Shown: positions 1-8,889, counted from the first letter of the stretch. The stretch is DNA of 38,423 nt from a virus (IMGVR_UViG_3300046170_000276:1-38423); one strand, 5' to 3'. Translations and numbers: made by a program. Notes: a model not told the origin generated them from the letters alone.

Positions 1-1
1 A

Positions 2-268
2 GCATACAATAACAATGGCTACACCTTGGGTTCTAATGGGTCACCATTTAACGCCAATGGTGTTGATTACGTCTCATGGACATTCCGCAAGGCCAAGAAC
101 TTTTTCGACATTGTGACATACACGGGTGATGGCGTAGCGGGGCGTGAGATACCCCACAACCTTGGCGTTGAGCCGGGGATGATTATAGTTAAGCATACAA
201 GTTCAACCAGCAACTGGTATGTTTATCACCGAAGCCTCACAAGTGCTAACTATGGATTAGCATGTTAA
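2..268 (+). CDS. Phage fibre/appendage protein, fragment 1 (open at left edge)
   Basis: The frame is open from base 2 and ends at 268. It encodes a Gly/Asn-rich segment, a W-T-F-R-K motif, then FFDIVTYTGDG and IPHNLGVEPGMIIVK. These are hallmarks of a domain family common in tail fibres and appendages of environmental phages (DUF7483-like by memory). It should continue the gene that starts at 38103 and runs off the right end, but joining the two ends directly needs a frame change: the right-end frame would hit TAA at base 10. The reading then breaks again near 250-262. Inserting one T in the GCATGTTA at 258-265 would continue ...ANYGLALLNKVDAEV into the next fragment. Role as a fibre domain is a family inference; the receptor is unknown. 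Confidence 0.6.
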   Translation, partial: AYNNNGYTLGSNGSPFNANGVDYVSWTFRKAKNFFDIVTYTGDGVAGREIPHNLGVEPGMIIVKHTSSTSNWYVYHRSLTSANYGLAC

Positions 269-1047
269 ACAAGGTCGATGCAGAGGTTTTATGGGGCGGG
301 GGAAGTGTAAATAGTGATACCTTTAGTTTTGACCATCAAAATAGTTCAGATTCAACCTACGTCGCCTACCTATTCGCCCACGATGACTCCGATGAGTCGA
401 TTATTAAGTGTGGTTCGTTTATGCCTCCCAACCCGACCGCGCCAACCGAGGTTGGAGTTGTTGACTTGGGATGGGAGCCTCAATGGCTTTTGATTAAGAA
501 CGCAGATTTTACAAGTAACTGGTTTGTCTACGATACCATGCGGGGCATTGGTGCTACTGACACCGCTCAAGCGTTAAGGCCCAACACGGACCAAGCAGAA
601 TCGCCGCAAGGAACGTCGGACTACCCTATACGGATCACCTCTACCGGGTTTGAGATTAGCTCCGCTACTTACGCTGGTGATTCTATGGGAAATGAAAAAT
701 TCATCTACATGGCTATTCGCAGGCCCACCAAGCCAGCGGAGGAGTTTGAGCCAGAGGAGTTGTTTGCGGCTCTACCGAACACATTCGCAGACGGAGATCC
801 CGGCTTTAAGACCGGATTCCCGGTAGACATGGCTATCAGTGCTGACGTTTCCATGGGCGGCAACAAAGACATTGCATCCCGTCTCACCGGAACAAAAAGG
901 CTGGAAACAAACACAAACAACCCAGAGGGAAATCAGACTTATAACAAGTGGGACTACATGGACGGATTCATGTCGGGATCGAACGGGGCCGTTTATGGCT
1001 GGCTGTGGAGGCGCGCCCCCCGGCTTCATGGATGTTGTTTGTTATGA
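262..1047 (+). CDS. Phage fibre/appendage protein, fragment 2 (frame-broken)
   Basis: This is the middle part of the same protein in a different frame. It starts with LLNKVDAEVLWGGGSV and carries the repeated domain motifs DSTYVAYLFAHDD, IIKCGSF and LGWEPQWLLIKNADFTSNW. These repeat the motifs of fragments 1 and 3, so the full protein holds at least three copies of one beta-rich domain. The frame ends with an out-of-register tail after YGWLWRRAP. A run of six C at about 1015-1020 is one base too long for the reading to pass into fragment 3 (RRAP-GFMDVV). The ATG at 262 has no good ribosome binding site and looks like an internal Met rather than a start. It is most likely part of one long fibre gene of about 650 codons. 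Confidence 0.6.
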   Translation: MLNKVDAEVLWGGGSVNSDTFSFDHQNSSDSTYVAYLFAHDDSDESIIKCGSFMPPNPTAPTEVGVVDLGWEPQWLLIKNADFTSNWFVYDTMRGIGATDTAQALRPNTDQAESPQGTSDYPIRITSTGFEISSATYAGDSMGNEKFIYMAIRRPTKPAEEFEPEELFAALPNTFADGDPGFKTGFPVDMAISADVSMGGNKDIASRLTGTKRLETNTNNPEGNQTYNKWDYMDGFMSGSNGAVYGWLWRRAPRLHGCCLL

Positions 1048-1627
1048 GGGTACTGGGGCGAATGCAACGATTAGCCACAATTTAGGCGTTACTCCAGAAC
1101 TAATGCTTCATAAATCCAGAACCGGTGGATCAGATTGGATAGTGCATACGCCATCTATTATTGCGGCAGATAGTTTCTTGAGATTAAACCGCAACGACCT
1201 CCTTTTGCCAAACAGCAACCAAGGATATACAAACACTTCAGCGCCAACAGACACGACATTTACTGTCGGTAATTATAAACTCAGTATGGGTGGTCAGACT
1301 TATGTCGCCTACCTCTTTGCCACCGTCCCCGGCATATCAAAGGTGGGGAGCTATACGGGGAATGGTTCAGAGGTCGAGGTGGACTGCGGCTTTACCAACG
1401 GCGCTCGCTGGTTGCTTATCAAGCGTACTGATGCGGATGGTGATTGGTATTTTACGAGCAACCCGGGCGCTTTCACGACCCTTTCAAAGCTGAACACTAC
1501 GGGACGCCCCAGCCAACTATCAGGTCCACCTACAACGACGTACCTTCTGGATTCAGGGTTGCCTCAACGGTCAGCAGGCGACCTTTGCGTTGACGGCGCT
1601 GAATACATCTTTTACGCAATAGCATAG
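1022..1627 (+). CDS. Phage fibre/appendage protein, fragment 3 (C-terminal part)
   Basis: The C-terminal section reads GFMDVVCYEGTGANATISHNLGVTPELML, then YVAYLFATVPGISKVGSYTGNGSEVEVDCGFTNGARWLLIKRTDADGDWY, ending in YIFYAIA and TAG at 1625-1627. The motif order (HNLGVTPE, YVAYLFA, WLLIKRTD) repeats that of the preceding fragments. The open frame formally extends upstream to an ATG at 839, but residues before about 1022 have the look of an out-of-frame shadow of fragment 2, so I start the meaningful coding here. The next gene follows after 11 bases with AGGA ahead of its ATG. Function as a host-contact appendage is inferred from family and position. Confidence 0.6.
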   Translation, partial: GFMDVVCYEGTGANATISHNLGVTPELMLHKSRTGGSDWIVHTPSIIAADSFLRLNRNDLLLPNSNQGYTNTSAPTDTTFTVGNYKLSMGGQTYVAYLFATVPGISKVGSYTGNGSEVEVDCGFTNGARWLLIKRTDADGDWYFTSNPGAFTTLSKLNTTGRPSQLSGPPTTTYLLDSGLPQRSAGDLCVDGAEYIFYAIA

Positions 1628-1638
1628 GACTATCAACT

Positions 1639-2205
1639 ATGAGCAATTACAGAGTACGAGAAACCGGAGGCGTTCATACCCAAGGCGAGATTCGCCGAAT
1701 GAACCCTAACGTCTCACTGCCACGGGTCTGGACAGATGCCACATGTGATGGGCTGGGTGTTGATCCGGTTCTTGAGGGTGAGCGCCCAGAGGCTGGTGAG
1801 TATGAGGTAGTGGTGAAAGACGCCGTCACTCAGGTGAATGGTAACTGGACGCAGGCCTATAAGACCGCGCCTATGTTCACCGCCACAGAGGATGCCACAG
1901 TAGATGAGCAGATAGCTGAGTACGAGGCTAACAAGCTCCAGAAGCGCCGTGAGGGCATGTCAGCGACCAACGAGAGCCTCAGACTACAGCTAGATCAAAT
2001 AGGCGTATACGGCGTTATGAGCGCGGCTGTGGCCACCTTAGATGCCAAGGCCGAATACGAGGGTGTAGATGTCACGCCCTACGCCATTCACTGGGGCTAT
2101 GCCACAACCATCAACCGGCTTGATGAGTGGGTGATTGAGGTTGCAGAGGCGGCTGGCATTACTGACGAACAGCTTGATGACTTATTTGAGGCGGCGGGGA
2201 CGTAG
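1639..2205 (+). CDS. Tail-fibre assembly chaperone-like protein
   Basis: A 188-residue protein. The N-terminus (YRVRETGGVHTQGEIRRMNPNVSLPRVW) and the following DxLGVDPVLE...YEVVVKDAVTQVNGNWTQAYK resemble the small proteins encoded next to tail fibres in many phages (DUF4376 or tail-assembly-chaperone type). The C-terminal half (about residues 95-188) is Ala/Glu-rich and helical with no membrane segment. It lies 11 bases after the broken fibre gene and 1 base before the lipoprotein gene. AGGA is nine bases before the ATG. The position just downstream of a fibre supports a role in fibre folding or attachment; it may instead be a minor structural protein. Family assignment is by recognition only. 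Confidence 0.55.
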   Translation: MSNYRVRETGGVHTQGEIRRMNPNVSLPRVWTDATCDGLGVDPVLEGERPEAGEYEVVVKDAVTQVNGNWTQAYKTAPMFTATEDATVDEQIAEYEANKLQKRREGMSATNESLRLQLDQIGVYGVMSAAVATLDAKAEYEGVDVTPYAIHWGYATTINRLDEWVIEVAEAAGITDEQLDDLFEAAGT

Positions 2206-2206
2206 C

Positions 2207-2371
2207 ATGAGATTACTTTTAGCGGCTTTACTTGTGGCTGTATCTGGATGCACATCACTAGAAGAAAGGCAGGCTCACGTGCAAGGCCAGATTGATATTG
2301 TAAGGAGTCAGGCAAATGCAACAACAGATCCAAAAAGAAGCAGATTCAAAACTTGCGATTGCAGAAGCTAA
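2207..2371 (+). CDS. Small lipoprotein
   Basis: A 54-residue product starting MRLLLAALLVAVSGC. It has a short positive start, a hydrophobic stretch and a lipobox ending at Cys15 (VSGC), so it should be processed by signal peptidase II and anchored in a membrane. GGGGA lies about six bases before the ATG. After about residue 36 the sequence turns into a basic tail (DPKRSRFKTCDCRS) that looks out of register. The following gene starts inside this one in another frame. Either this is a short lipoprotein in an overlapping pair, as in Rz/Rz1-type lysis genes, or it is the N-terminus of the 2316 protein separated by a one-base insertion near 2310. Confidence 0.6.
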   Translation: MRLLLAALLVAVSGCTSLEERQAHVQGQIDIVRSQANATTDPKRSRFKTCDCRS

Positions 2372-3092
2372 CGCAAAGGTGGCGCTGTATGAAGCTCTTG
2401 CTGATGTTGCCAGAACCAATCCGGAGCAGGCTAGTGCGGTGGTCGTTGCAATGGCAGTTCAGGGAGTTGGTCAAGAAAAAGAAGATAGTGATACTCGCAT
2501 AGTTCCCTTGCAACCCCTTCAAAATGAAACGCTGGAGTACGCTCGTGTATTTGCGGCTCCATTGATGAATGCAACAACAGCAGTCGCAACCGCTTACATC
2601 AACGCTGATGTGGCAAAGCGGCAGTCGGATAACGCGGCAAGGGTACAGGTGACAGATGCTCTCCAAGATTCAAGAATTGTTGAGGCGGTTGCGGAAGTGG
2701 GTATTGCGGCGGCTGAGACGAGTGGACTGTTTGTTAGCGGTGATAACTACGCGCTTAGTGATTCTGCAAGCATCTCTCAAGATCAGGCTTCTACTGTGGC
2801 GGAGACAACGACAACTACGGAAACAACTACGAGTAGTGAAATAACTGATAGCTACAACACAGAGAATGCAGACTCATATAACGATCAGTCTGATAACACT
2901 GATAACTCTTATGTGACCTATGGCGATAAGCAGATGACGTTGGAAAGTCTGCTGGCATTTCTTTCTGAAAGCGGAGAGCCGTACTCATTTACTGTAGGAG
3001 AGGAAACCTACACAGACACTACTGAAGAGGAAGAGAATGCAGGCTTGAACTGCGTCCCTACCTTTGATGGCTTTGTCTGCACTGGAGAATAA
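2316..3092 (+). CDS. Unknown acidic/Thr-rich protein, possibly the body of a lipoprotein
   Basis: A 258-residue protein. Residues 1-60 form an Ala/Gln-rich helix (IQKEADSKLAIAEANAKVALYEALADVA), followed by a low-complexity Thr/Ser/Glu/Asn stretch at about 155-200 and an acidic C-terminus with two Cys (GLNCVPTFDGFVCTGE). It has a textbook ribosome binding site (AAGGAG, eight bases before ATG) with an in-frame TAA directly upstream. It nevertheless reads naturally as a continuation of the lipoprotein if one A of GCAAATG is removed. I do not recognise its function. Its place between fibre and tail/ejection genes suggests a virion or envelope-associated protein. Confidence 0.6.
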   Translation: MQQQIQKEADSKLAIAEANAKVALYEALADVARTNPEQASAVVVAMAVQGVGQEKEDSDTRIVPLQPLQNETLEYARVFAAPLMNATTAVATAYINADVAKRQSDNAARVQVTDALQDSRIVEAVAEVGIAAAETSGLFVSGDNYALSDSASISQDQASTVAETTTTTETTTSSEITDSYNTENADSYNDQSDNTDNSYVTYGDKQMTLESLLAFLSESGEPYSFTVGEETYTDTTEEEENAGLNCVPTFDGFVCTGE

Positions 3093-3093
3093 T

Positions 3094-3756
3094 ATGTCGG
3101 CTGACTACGACACTAGCACTCCCGGCATACAGGGAATTGAAGAAGTGCATGGCGCTACTGTTCTGGATGATGGCTCTATATATTTTGCTCCAAATGAGCT
3201 TTATGAAGAGCGCCAGAACAGAGACTTTACTTACAGGTCAGGGATAGATCCTATCGACTTTGCTGGTTACGTCAGAAGAAATGGCGTTAACGGCAATCAA
3301 TCTCATGCTGGAAACATTCTTAATGACATGCTTTTGGAGTGGGATAAAGGCAACACAAATAGCTACGGTAACTATACAGCCAGACTGCTGACCTCAGATA
3401 TGTTTGATGAGGCCACACAGCTAGCCGACATGATGGGTTCTCTTTATATGGATGGCCATAGTAAAGAGCAGATATATCAAATGATCGGCTTGGGCAATGG
3501 CGTAGCTGGTGCTTACAACTTAGGTGAGAATTACAGGCCGAGCTTTGGGCCTCACGATACGGCTGAGAATTACACGCCAAGCTTTGGACCTACCCAGATG
3601 AACATGAGGAATGCTGATCCTCAAGGGTCTGGAATGTTTAATATGATTTCGCCTGTATCTATTGGCTATCAGCCTGCTACTGGCGCAGAAGGAATGCTTA
3701 CAAACTTTGTTTCTAACAACCGTCGATCTTTGATTAACAGCTTACTTCAAGGTTAG
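3094..3756 (+). CDS. Unknown structural-region protein with SFGP repeats
   Basis: A 220-residue protein starting at the ATG at 3094, six bases after GGAG and one base after the previous stop; an upstream in-frame start at 3064 lies inside the previous gene and is less likely. The middle is helical (residues about 60-130: SHAGNILNDMLLEWDKG, EATQLADMMGSLYMDGHSKEQIYQMIGLG). Two short tandem repeats follow, ENYRPSFGPHDTA and ENYTPSFGPTQ. There is no signal peptide or membrane segment. I do not recognise the family. It sits in the late operon upstream of the tail tubular genes, so a minor virion or ejected protein is the best inference. Confidence 0.6.
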   Translation: MSADYDTSTPGIQGIEEVHGATVLDDGSIYFAPNELYEERQNRDFTYRSGIDPIDFAGYVRRNGVNGNQSHAGNILNDMLLEWDKGNTNSYGNYTARLLTSDMFDEATQLADMMGSLYMDGHSKEQIYQMIGLGNGVAGAYNLGENYRPSFGPHDTAENYTPSFGPTQMNMRNADPQGSGMFNMISPVSIGYQPATGAEGMLTNFVSNNRRSLINSLLQG

Positions 3757-3765
3757 GCATTAGCA

Positions 3766-6093
3766 ATGAGTGACCAAAACAATTATTGGGTAATTACCAG
3801 CAGGGCTAAGGGGGATGCTAGCAACCCTTTTGGCGGCAGTGCCACAGCCAATCAAACCTCTCAACTTGTTCAGATGACAGAGGATCAGATACGTAAGGAG
3901 TATCAAGATTCTGGTCAGCTACAAGATCATTTTGGTTCCTTTGATAGTTACATGACTTACATTGGTGAGTCGCAGGATTGGGTTCAGTCTGCTGAATGGA
4001 TGATGGCAAACCCTGAGTACGAAAAAGGTGAAAGAGAGTGGCTTTATAATAACAGAGAAGATGTCATGTACCGTCCCGGCGAAAGGGACGAACTGCAAAA
4101 CAAAATCCAGACAGATATATCCCTCGCAAGGCAAAACGCCTATGCGCTCTGGCTAAATGAGGGCGCTGAGCTAATGGATAAGTGGGGTCTTAACCGCACT
4201 ATCTATAACGATGATGGCGACAAATTTAAGTGGACAGGCTCTGGATACCAGAAGACCTACAAGGTAGATGATCACGCTGGCGTTGGCGATTACATAAAGA
4301 CGGCTATAGTAACCGGTGCGGCGCTCGCGGCAACCCCTGCATTAGCTAGTGCATTAGGCGGGATTGGCGGTGCGGCCTTGCCTGCTGGTTTAGCTGGCCC
4401 TTCTGCCCCATTGATTGGCGGCAAACTTGCTACAGGGTTAGCGGCTGGGGCAACAAGCGCGGCTAGTCAGGGGCTTCTTACCGGGAGCATAGATCCGAAG
4501 TCTGTTCTTACCAGTGCTGTTATGGCTGGTATTAATCCCGGCGGGTATGTGGCTGATAACTATGTCCCGTGGAGAAAAACCGATTTCTTCACAGGAGACA
4601 AGAGCTGGGCCTTTGGTGGCGCTCCCCCTTCTAGCTTCATGGGTGGCTTAGTCAGCGGCACTGTTAATGATCTAGTCTCTAACGGAATCATGAACGGCGA
4701 GATTGATCTGCAAGGCTCTTTAGAAAAGGGGCTGATATCTGGCGGCCTTAACTCTTTCAAAAATGCCTATGATGAGTACAGACTAAACAGCGAGGAGAAC
4801 CTTGCTGACGAATATCAATTCAACAATCCCGATGCGACTAGGGAGGAAGCATTAGCTTGGGCTAACTCTCCAATAAATGCAGACCGCCTAAACAAAACAG
4901 ACTTGGGCGCACTGATTGGCGAAAATGGCCTGCTCAATTTTGTTCCTCAGCTCGATACATCAGGAATCCGAAATACCTTTGACTTTATTGGCAATGGGGT
5001 AGATGGCCTGCTAAACGGCTTTGAGCTGGGTGACTACAGCACTATGGGGCTAATCAACAACCCTGTTGTTAATGGCGCGACTAGCTTACTAGGCAACTTG
5101 CTCCCCAGTGGATCAGGCGAGCCAAGCGACGATTTTCAAGCTCAGTGGGATCAGTTTAGTCAGGAGTGGTATGACAACAACAGCGGCAATTCTGATTTAA
5201 TTGACAGCAACGGCAACCCAACCGTGGCTGGCGCAATAGATAAGAATCAGTATGTGACAACTAAGATCGACAACTATGATGCGTTTTACTATTCAAACTC
5301 TGGTGGCCTAAATGAAAACTATAGTTGGTCGCCCAATCCAAGGGGTGAGTCAGAGGTATGGGGGACGCTGGATGGCATAGATGGCACATACTCAACAGGC
5401 GGCGTACCGATCTCGCCGATGATAGGCGCGGGCAACTCAACCATTAGCCCCATTCTGGATGCTGATGGCAACGTAACAAAGCCTTTGAACTTTGGCCCTG
5501 AGTTTACTGCCCCTGACTATGTTCAGCCCGGTTATTCAACAAACACCGTACTGTCATCAAACAATGATGCGGCGCTTAGAAACTACGGACTGATTAGCCT
5601 TGTTCAAGATTTAACTGGTGATGATGACAAAAACGCCAGTAGCAACAGCAATGCCAGCAGTAATACAACAGACCTTAATGCGGGCGAAACCGCTGTCAGC
5701 AAAGATGAGACGCTAGCCGGTGCTGATCCTAATGCAGGCGAAACCGTTGTCAGCACGGGGGAGACGCTAACTGATAGCCAAACCGTTGTTAGTTCAACTG
5801 ATGAGCTGGCAGGCGCTAGTAGCACTGATGAGCTGGCAAGCGGTAGTAGCGCGGTATTGCCGGGAACACCAACTGGAGGCAGGGGCGGGGCGCTCACAGA
5901 TTGGACGGATCTATATGGCTATACAAAGATATCGCCTTACAAAAAAGCAAGGTTGAAGGTTTTGGCTGGGATGCTTTCAGGCATTCCCGGTGTGTCAATG
6001 GGTTCACTAGCTCTTAATTTTGGTAGTGAGAAAGATCCTTATCAGAAGATCGGCAGGGCGGTTTGGGATTTTGGACAGGAGCGAAACGCATGA
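3766..6093 (+). CDS. Large putative virion/ejection protein with hydrophobic segment
   Basis: A 775-residue protein. Residues about 1-170 are polar and helical. Residues about 175-250 are strongly Ala/Gly/Leu-rich (TAIVTGAALAATPALASALGG and onwards), like the membrane-interacting segments of phage internal or ejection proteins. The middle is Asn/Gly/Asp-rich, and residues about 620-705 are low complexity with repeated GETxVS and STDELA units. The C-terminus (about 725-775) is basic and helical. No catalytic motif is visible. It overlaps the tail tubular A gene by four bases (ATGA), indicating coupled translation. A structural or DNA-ejection role is inferred from composition and neighbours. 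Confidence 0.6.
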   Translation: MSDQNNYWVITSRAKGDASNPFGGSATANQTSQLVQMTEDQIRKEYQDSGQLQDHFGSFDSYMTYIGESQDWVQSAEWMMANPEYEKGEREWLYNNREDVMYRPGERDELQNKIQTDISLARQNAYALWLNEGAELMDKWGLNRTIYNDDGDKFKWTGSGYQKTYKVDDHAGVGDYIKTAIVTGAALAATPALASALGGIGGAALPAGLAGPSAPLIGGKLATGLAAGATSAASQGLLTGSIDPKSVLTSAVMAGINPGGYVADNYVPWRKTDFFTGDKSWAFGGAPPSSFMGGLVSGTVNDLVSNGIMNGEIDLQGSLEKGLISGGLNSFKNAYDEYRLNSEENLADEYQFNNPDATREEALAWANSPINADRLNKTDLGALIGENGLLNFVPQLDTSGIRNTFDFIGNGVDGLLNGFELGDYSTMGLINNPVVNGATSLLGNLLPSGSGEPSDDFQAQWDQFSQEWYDNNSGNSDLIDSNGNPTVAGAIDKNQYVTTKIDNYDAFYYSNSGGLNENYSWSPNPRGESEVWGTLDGIDGTYSTGGVPISPMIGAGNSTISPILDADGNVTKPLNFGPEFTAPDYVQPGYSTNTVLSSNNDAALRNYGLISLVQDLTGDDDKNASSNSNASSNTTDLNAGETAVSKDETLAGADPNAGETVVSTGETLTDSQTVVSSTDELAGASSTDELASGSSAVLPGTPTGGRGGALTDWTDLYGYTKISPYKKARLKVLAGMLSGIPGVSMGSLALNFGSEKDPYQKIGRAVWDFGQERNA

Positions 6094-6917
6094 ACTACCT
6101 TGAAATGATTAATGAAGTATTGGTTCGCATGAGGGAGATAGAGATAACTCCTGAGCAGGGCGTACTAAGCAAGGATCTAGACCCCCAGCAGAAGATGGTA
6201 TGCAAGCTGGTTAATGACGCCCGTAACTTTGTAATGCGAGCGCATACTTGGAATGCATTCAGAACTGTATGGATACTTGATCTTGCTCATGGCGTTAACC
6301 GTTACAACCTGAGAGGTGGCACAGAGCAGTCAACTATCAGCTTTATTCGCTACGACGATGGCCCCCTTATTCAAGAAGTGAACATGCACGAAATATCTAG
6401 CAGGCCGTCACGACAGGGTAGGCCCCTGTGGTTTGCTCCCGGCTGGGTCAATCTAGGAGATGCCAGCCCTATCGTTGTGAAGTCATCGGAATATAACGAA
6501 AGTGAGTATGGTTCGTTTGCTGGGTATGGGCAGGGAGACGAGGTCATTAGACCCTTTAACGAAAAGTGCGTACAGATAGAGGTATGGCCTGTTCCTGACA
6601 ACTCTTATGGCGGCACTGGTGATGTCTATAAATACACTGAAGCTCAGTTTGGATTAGGGCAATGGGGTCAAAAGGGATCTCAGCTATTTGCTTATGGATA
6701 TTCACAGCCTTCTCCTTTGTATGCTGATGAGGATCTAATGATTGTGCCTGATGATCCTGTCATGCACTTTGCCTTGGCTTATGCCATTTCAGAAAGAGGT
6801 GAGGCTGGAGGCGCTACTGCACAGCAGGGGTTTGCCTTGGCTAAGCAATATTTGTCTGACGCTATATCGTGGGACGTTAACAACAGTCGTGGCGAATATA
6901 TCTGGGAAGCCGTGTAA
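6090..6917 (+). CDS. Tail tubular protein A-like (T7 gp11-type adaptor)
   Basis: A 275-residue protein. The start at 6090 is preceded by AGGAG eight bases upstream and overlaps the previous stop (ATGA). The sequence begins MNYLEMINEVLVRMREIEI and contains VCKLVNDARNFVMRAHTWNAFR, a helical N-terminal pattern typical of podovirus gp11/tail tubular A proteins that dock under the portal. A later YAISERGEAGGATAQQGFALAKQYLSDAI helix is also typical. It is directly followed by the tail tubular B-like gene (TAATG overlap), the conserved T7-like gene pair. In the particle it would form the ring connecting portal and nozzle. Confidence rests on pattern and synteny. Confidence 0.8.
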   Translation: MNYLEMINEVLVRMREIEITPEQGVLSKDLDPQQKMVCKLVNDARNFVMRAHTWNAFRTVWILDLAHGVNRYNLRGGTEQSTISFIRYDDGPLIQEVNMHEISSRPSRQGRPLWFAPGWVNLGDASPIVVKSSEYNESEYGSFAGYGQGDEVIRPFNEKCVQIEVWPVPDNSYGGTGDVYKYTEAQFGLGQWGQKGSQLFAYGYSQPSPLYADEDLMIVPDDPVMHFALAYAISERGEAGGATAQQGFALAKQYLSDAISWDVNNSRGEYIWEAV

Positions 6918-8878
6918 TGCAGTTGCAACAGTTAAGCATTCAAGGGCCGGGATCTCAGGGCTTAAACTCTGAGGTAAGCCCGTTTCAGCAGAGCATAGAG
7001 TTTGCTCTTAAGGCTGACAATGCTGTGATTGATAGGGTAGGCAGGCTTGCCGCACGAGAGGCTTTTGCTGATTATGTGTGGGAGAACAACTTTTACCTTG
7101 ATCCAGAAGAAGATTACGACATCGTGCGGATGGAAACCGTTATGCACGATCAAGAACAGCCTCCTGAAGTCACGCCGCTTGAGCCGTCTAAATATAATAT
7201 GTCCGAATACTGCACTGCGGAATATGCAGGCTTAAACCTTGAGGACTCAGACTGCGCTCCCAACAGAGAGAATGCTTACCGTTTTGTAGAGCAGGCACAG
7301 GGAAGTCAATACGGCATAGGCCAATATGGCTTTGATGAGTACAACGGTTCATCAGTTGCTACTGGTTTTGATGATCACACTGTTGTTGGCATTGCTGGTA
7401 TTTATAAGATGGAGCAAGCATATAGCTCTGAATACAACCGCCCTCAGTCAGAGTATGGAGTAATGGAGTACAGCCAAGAGCTGGACTTTACTGTAAAGAG
7501 TTACGCCTACTACATAGTCTTTCAGATTAAAAAGGGAAGGCTAGAAAAGCTGGGCCTGTGGGAGCCAAAGAACGGACTTACTGATTGCCAGCTTGTCCCA
7601 TTTATGGACAGCATATTCCTGTTTAGCAAAGGCGAGCCGCCCATAGCTTTCTATAAGGGGTCTTCTGCTTTCCTGTCCAGCCATCCTAATTACAAGCCAC
7701 CAAGAGATGGTGACAGAGGTGTCGATGAGAATGGAGTTCCGATCGGACTTAACGTCATTGCTCCAGAGCTTAACGGAGATGTTGCTTGTGCCGCCTATGG
7801 TCGCCTTTGGGTTAGTGGTGTTAACGGCAATTATGATGTCATTTATTACTCTGATCTTCTTGTGCCTTATCAGTGGTATGACGGCTCTATTGATTCCTCT
7901 GAGGAAAAGCCAGAGGGTGAAGACCCCTTCAACTCAGGCGGCATCATTGATGTCAGAGAGTACTGGCCTACAGGTAACGACAAGATTCAGGGCATAGCCG
8001 CACACAATGGCTTCCTGATTATCTTTGGTCGGCACTCAATCCTTATCTACTCTGGCGCACAGGGAGATCCTGCTGGCGAGAATGGTTTAAAGCTAGAGGA
8101 CGCTATCAGGGATGTGGGACTCGTTAACCAAGACGCTATGTGCAACATTGGCTCTGACCATCTTTTTGTTGATCCTTTGGGGGTACGCTCCCTTGGTCGA
8201 GTAATACAAGAGAAGTCTGTTCCTATAGCAGAGCCATCACTGAATGTCGCTACAGTAATCAGGGAGCAGATAGCAGAGAACAGGGATACTGTCAGGCTTC
8301 ATCACTTTATATCTAAGTCTCTGGTTGCTTGCTTGTTCCCCTTTGACAGAGAGGCATATGTCTTTCAGCTTGGTCAGCCTTCTGCTACTGGTGGACTGAA
8401 GGCAACCTTTTGGTCTGGTTGTGATTGGTATGACGGCTGTGCTGTTAGGTCGGACTACAAGACTAGAGAGCTTTTGGGTGGCATGGACAGTCGTGGTGTC
8501 ACGATGTATGACGGTTACGATCAGCCTGTAGCATACACCTTAAGCTATGAATCTACTGTTTTGTTAAGCGGCGACAATCTGATGACTACTATGGTTCCAA
8601 AGTCTGTGCTGTATAGCTTTCACCATGACCGCAACACTACCAACCATGAAGACATTGATTTGTATTCACGCTGGGGGTTTGGCACTGAAGAGATGCCTTA
8701 CATGGCTAAGTGTCACATGGCTAAGAAGAACGTCGCTAGCAACTTCACTACTTGCAAGGTCAACATGGCTGGGTCGGGCGACATGTTAAGAATAGGGTTT
8801 GATGTACCTGTTAATAGCCATCCATTTTCAATGCAACAGATTTCTATTAATACGCACTCTGGGCGTAGAACAGTTTAA
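6917..8878 (+). CDS. Tail tubular protein B-like (T7 gp12-type nozzle)
   Basis: A 653-residue protein beginning at the ATG that overlaps the gp11-like stop (TAATG). It contains beta-propeller-like strands typical of podovirus nozzle proteins: AAYGRLWVSG, VIYYSDLL, IQGIAAHNGFLIIFGRHSILIYSG, SDHLFVDPLGVRSLGR and a late YDGYDQPVAYTLSYES. The pattern of a reporting phrase (LWVSG...ID..YSDLL) followed by IIFG(R)HSI is shared by tail tubular B proteins of T7-like phages. It is somewhat shorter than T7 gp12 (about 790 residues). It would form the tail nozzle below gp11. Unusual SEYxxxEY/QYGxxQYG-like Tyr-rich segments lie at about residues 95-190. Confidence 0.8.
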   Translation: MQLQQLSIQGPGSQGLNSEVSPFQQSIEFALKADNAVIDRVGRLAAREAFADYVWENNFYLDPEEDYDIVRMETVMHDQEQPPEVTPLEPSKYNMSEYCTAEYAGLNLEDSDCAPNRENAYRFVEQAQGSQYGIGQYGFDEYNGSSVATGFDDHTVVGIAGIYKMEQAYSSEYNRPQSEYGVMEYSQELDFTVKSYAYYIVFQIKKGRLEKLGLWEPKNGLTDCQLVPFMDSIFLFSKGEPPIAFYKGSSAFLSSHPNYKPPRDGDRGVDENGVPIGLNVIAPELNGDVACAAYGRLWVSGVNGNYDVIYYSDLLVPYQWYDGSIDSSEEKPEGEDPFNSGGIIDVREYWPTGNDKIQGIAAHNGFLIIFGRHSILIYSGAQGDPAGENGLKLEDAIRDVGLVNQDAMCNIGSDHLFVDPLGVRSLGRVIQEKSVPIAEPSLNVATVIREQIAENRDTVRLHHFISKSLVACLFPFDREAYVFQLGQPSATGGLKATFWSGCDWYDGCAVRSDYKTRELLGGMDSRGVTMYDGYDQPVAYTLSYESTVLLSGDNLMTTMVPKSVLYSFHHDRNTTNHEDIDLYSRWGFGTEEMPYMAKCHMAKKNVASNFTTCKVNMAGSGDMLRIGFDVPVNSHPFSMQQISINTHSGRRTV

Positions 8879-8889
8879 GGAGAAGACTG

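Noticed and set aside
5604-5897. 97-codon minus-strand frame rich in Ser/Leu/Val
   Set aside because: It is the mirror of a low-complexity Ser/Thr/Ala region of the 775-residue plus-strand protein, with no binding site.
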